From contig JAGCYR010000090.1 of the NCBI GenBank assembly GCA_017960705.1, positions 1 through 23,415 of the forward strand: DNA of 23,415 nt, in the 5' to 3' direction. This stretch comes from Clostridia bacterium. Lineage in GTDB: Bacteria; Bacillota; Clostridia; Oscillospirales; CAG-272. Positions 22,981 to 23,415 of the stretch are shown here, piece after piece (the first letter of the stretch is position 1; each line of letters begins with the position of its first letter). The position numbers and the translations under genes were made by a program. The notes below the pieces were generated by a model. It was not told the origin of the DNA and did no database searches. It was given only the letters and a program-made list of their open reading frames with translations.

Positions 22981-23026
22981 TACTCGTCTCCTTGATCGGG
23001 GTCATCCCCGTTTTTTACCGATTTTT

Positions 23027-23055
23027 ATTATAAATAGTTTCGCTTCGTCTGTCAA
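23027..23055 (-). promoter_or_regulatory. Perfect-consensus promoter of rhaD
   Basis: Minus strand TTGACA (23050-23055), 17-nt spacer, TATAAT (23027-23032); predicted transcript start near 23020, giving a leader of about 40 nt. Such a strong core promoter in a sugar gene suggests control by a repressor, but no operator is evident. Confidence 0.9.
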
Positions 23056-23100
23056 GCACGAATAACAATATTTCCAACGAGAAATCACGCAAAATACCAA

Positions 23101-23246
23101 ATCGTGTAACCCCGGCACGATCCTCAAACCTGCTTGCGCCAGCAAGTGCCGCCTCAACCGGCGCAGGCGAGTGCAGAATCCCCGTTCTCGACCCGACGCT
23201 GTACAAAGGTACTGCAAGTGGTCGAGAACGGGGAGAGGAAAACGAA
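23101..23246. other. Structured non-coding stretch with a 15-bp inverted repeat
   Basis: Three stem-loops in a row: ATCGTG/CACGAT (23101-23121), CTTGC/GCAAG (23133-23146), and a perfect 15-bp repeat TCCCCGTTCTCGACC (23179-23193) / GGTCGAGAACGGGGA (23220-23234) around a 26-nt loop that itself contains GTAC-AAAG-GTAC. A terminator follows. No reading frame here is convincing. It may be a structured RNA or an intergenic repeat; strand not decided. Confidence 0.6.
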
Positions 23247-23263
23247 TTTGAATAAAAGCGAAG

Positions 23264-23293
23264 AAAACCTCCCGCGGCACCGCGGGAGGTTTT
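23264..23293 (+). terminator. Bidirectional Rho-independent terminator
   Basis: A perfect 13-bp stem AAAACCTCCCGCG/CGCGGGAGGTTTT with a GCAC loop. It could end a plus-strand RNA from 23101-23246 or a minus-strand transcript entering from the right. From 23294 to the end I see no gene, only a minus-strand TATAAT-like box near 23355. Confidence 0.9.
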
Positions 23294-23415
23294 CAACCTT
23301 AAAATGCGTTTCACAAGTCGGGGTATTCACACAGAGAAGAATGCTTTAACGGATTCATTATAGATTCCTTCGTTTTCCGGTCTGTGCCGTCTGTGCCCGT
23401 CACTCGGTTCGGAGG

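Overview
The window looks like a chromosomal segment of a GC-rich, spore-forming Clostridia bacterium, most likely an Oscillospirales-type gut organism. I infer this from sigma-G, AGGAGG-type ribosome binding sites, near-consensus sigma-A promoters and a 5-gene Opp/Dpp transporter with a very large binding lipoprotein. The lineage is inference only. TGA is an ordinary stop codon here, since many genes end with it.

Layout. (1) 1-3327, plus strand: a tightly packed, GC-rich cassette of six genes (the first cut by the window edge) that resembles the end of a clostridial prophage structural/lysis module. It includes one protein of a tail-end type, a signal-anchored coiled-coil protein and two small membrane proteins. 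(2) 3419-4195: sporulation sigma factor sigG directly behind that cassette. A perfect bidirectional terminator (4231-4263) follows. (3) 4231-4449, minus strand: an apparent stand-alone small-RNA gene of about 180 nt with a TTGACT-N17-TATAAT promoter, sharing the terminator with sigG. (4) 4457-11241: a lower-GC accessory island. It holds a Bro-N/Fic AMPylase-like gene, a G-rich tandem repeat, a GNAT acetyltransferase, a two-gene unit (small unknown protein plus a PD-(D/E)XK/DUF2075 helicase), a fused remnant of a cytosine methyltransferase and a Vsr endonuclease, and a large PIN-like, coiled-coil, two-TM protein. Most of these are defence or conflict gene types. No integrase or transposase is visible. 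(5) 11394-11558: tRNA-Glu(CTC) with its own promoter and terminator, marking the right edge of the island. (6) 11789-20567, minus strand: the peptide transporter operon, read in the order orf179 - oppA - oppB - oppC - oppD - oppF - orf89, from a perfect TTGACA-N17-TATAAT promoter. (7) 20710-23055, minus strand: rhaD (rhamnulose-1-phosphate aldolase) followed by a membrane HD-GYP protein, again behind a perfect consensus promoter. (8) 23101-23293: a structured non-coding stretch ending in a terminator.

How the genes work together: OppA binds oligopeptides outside the cell, OppB/OppC form the channel and OppD/OppF power uptake. oppC carries one in-frame TGA in an otherwise fully open 538-codon frame, so the sequence as given breaks the transporter. 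oppF carries an AT-rich, DUF4234-like membrane domain at its N-terminus. The methyltransferase/Vsr scar next to the nuclease-helicase suggests a formerly larger restriction-type locus.

The strongest leads for something new are the two-gene helicase unit with its scar, the PIN-TM protein, the candidate small RNA, and the DUF4234-OppF fusion.
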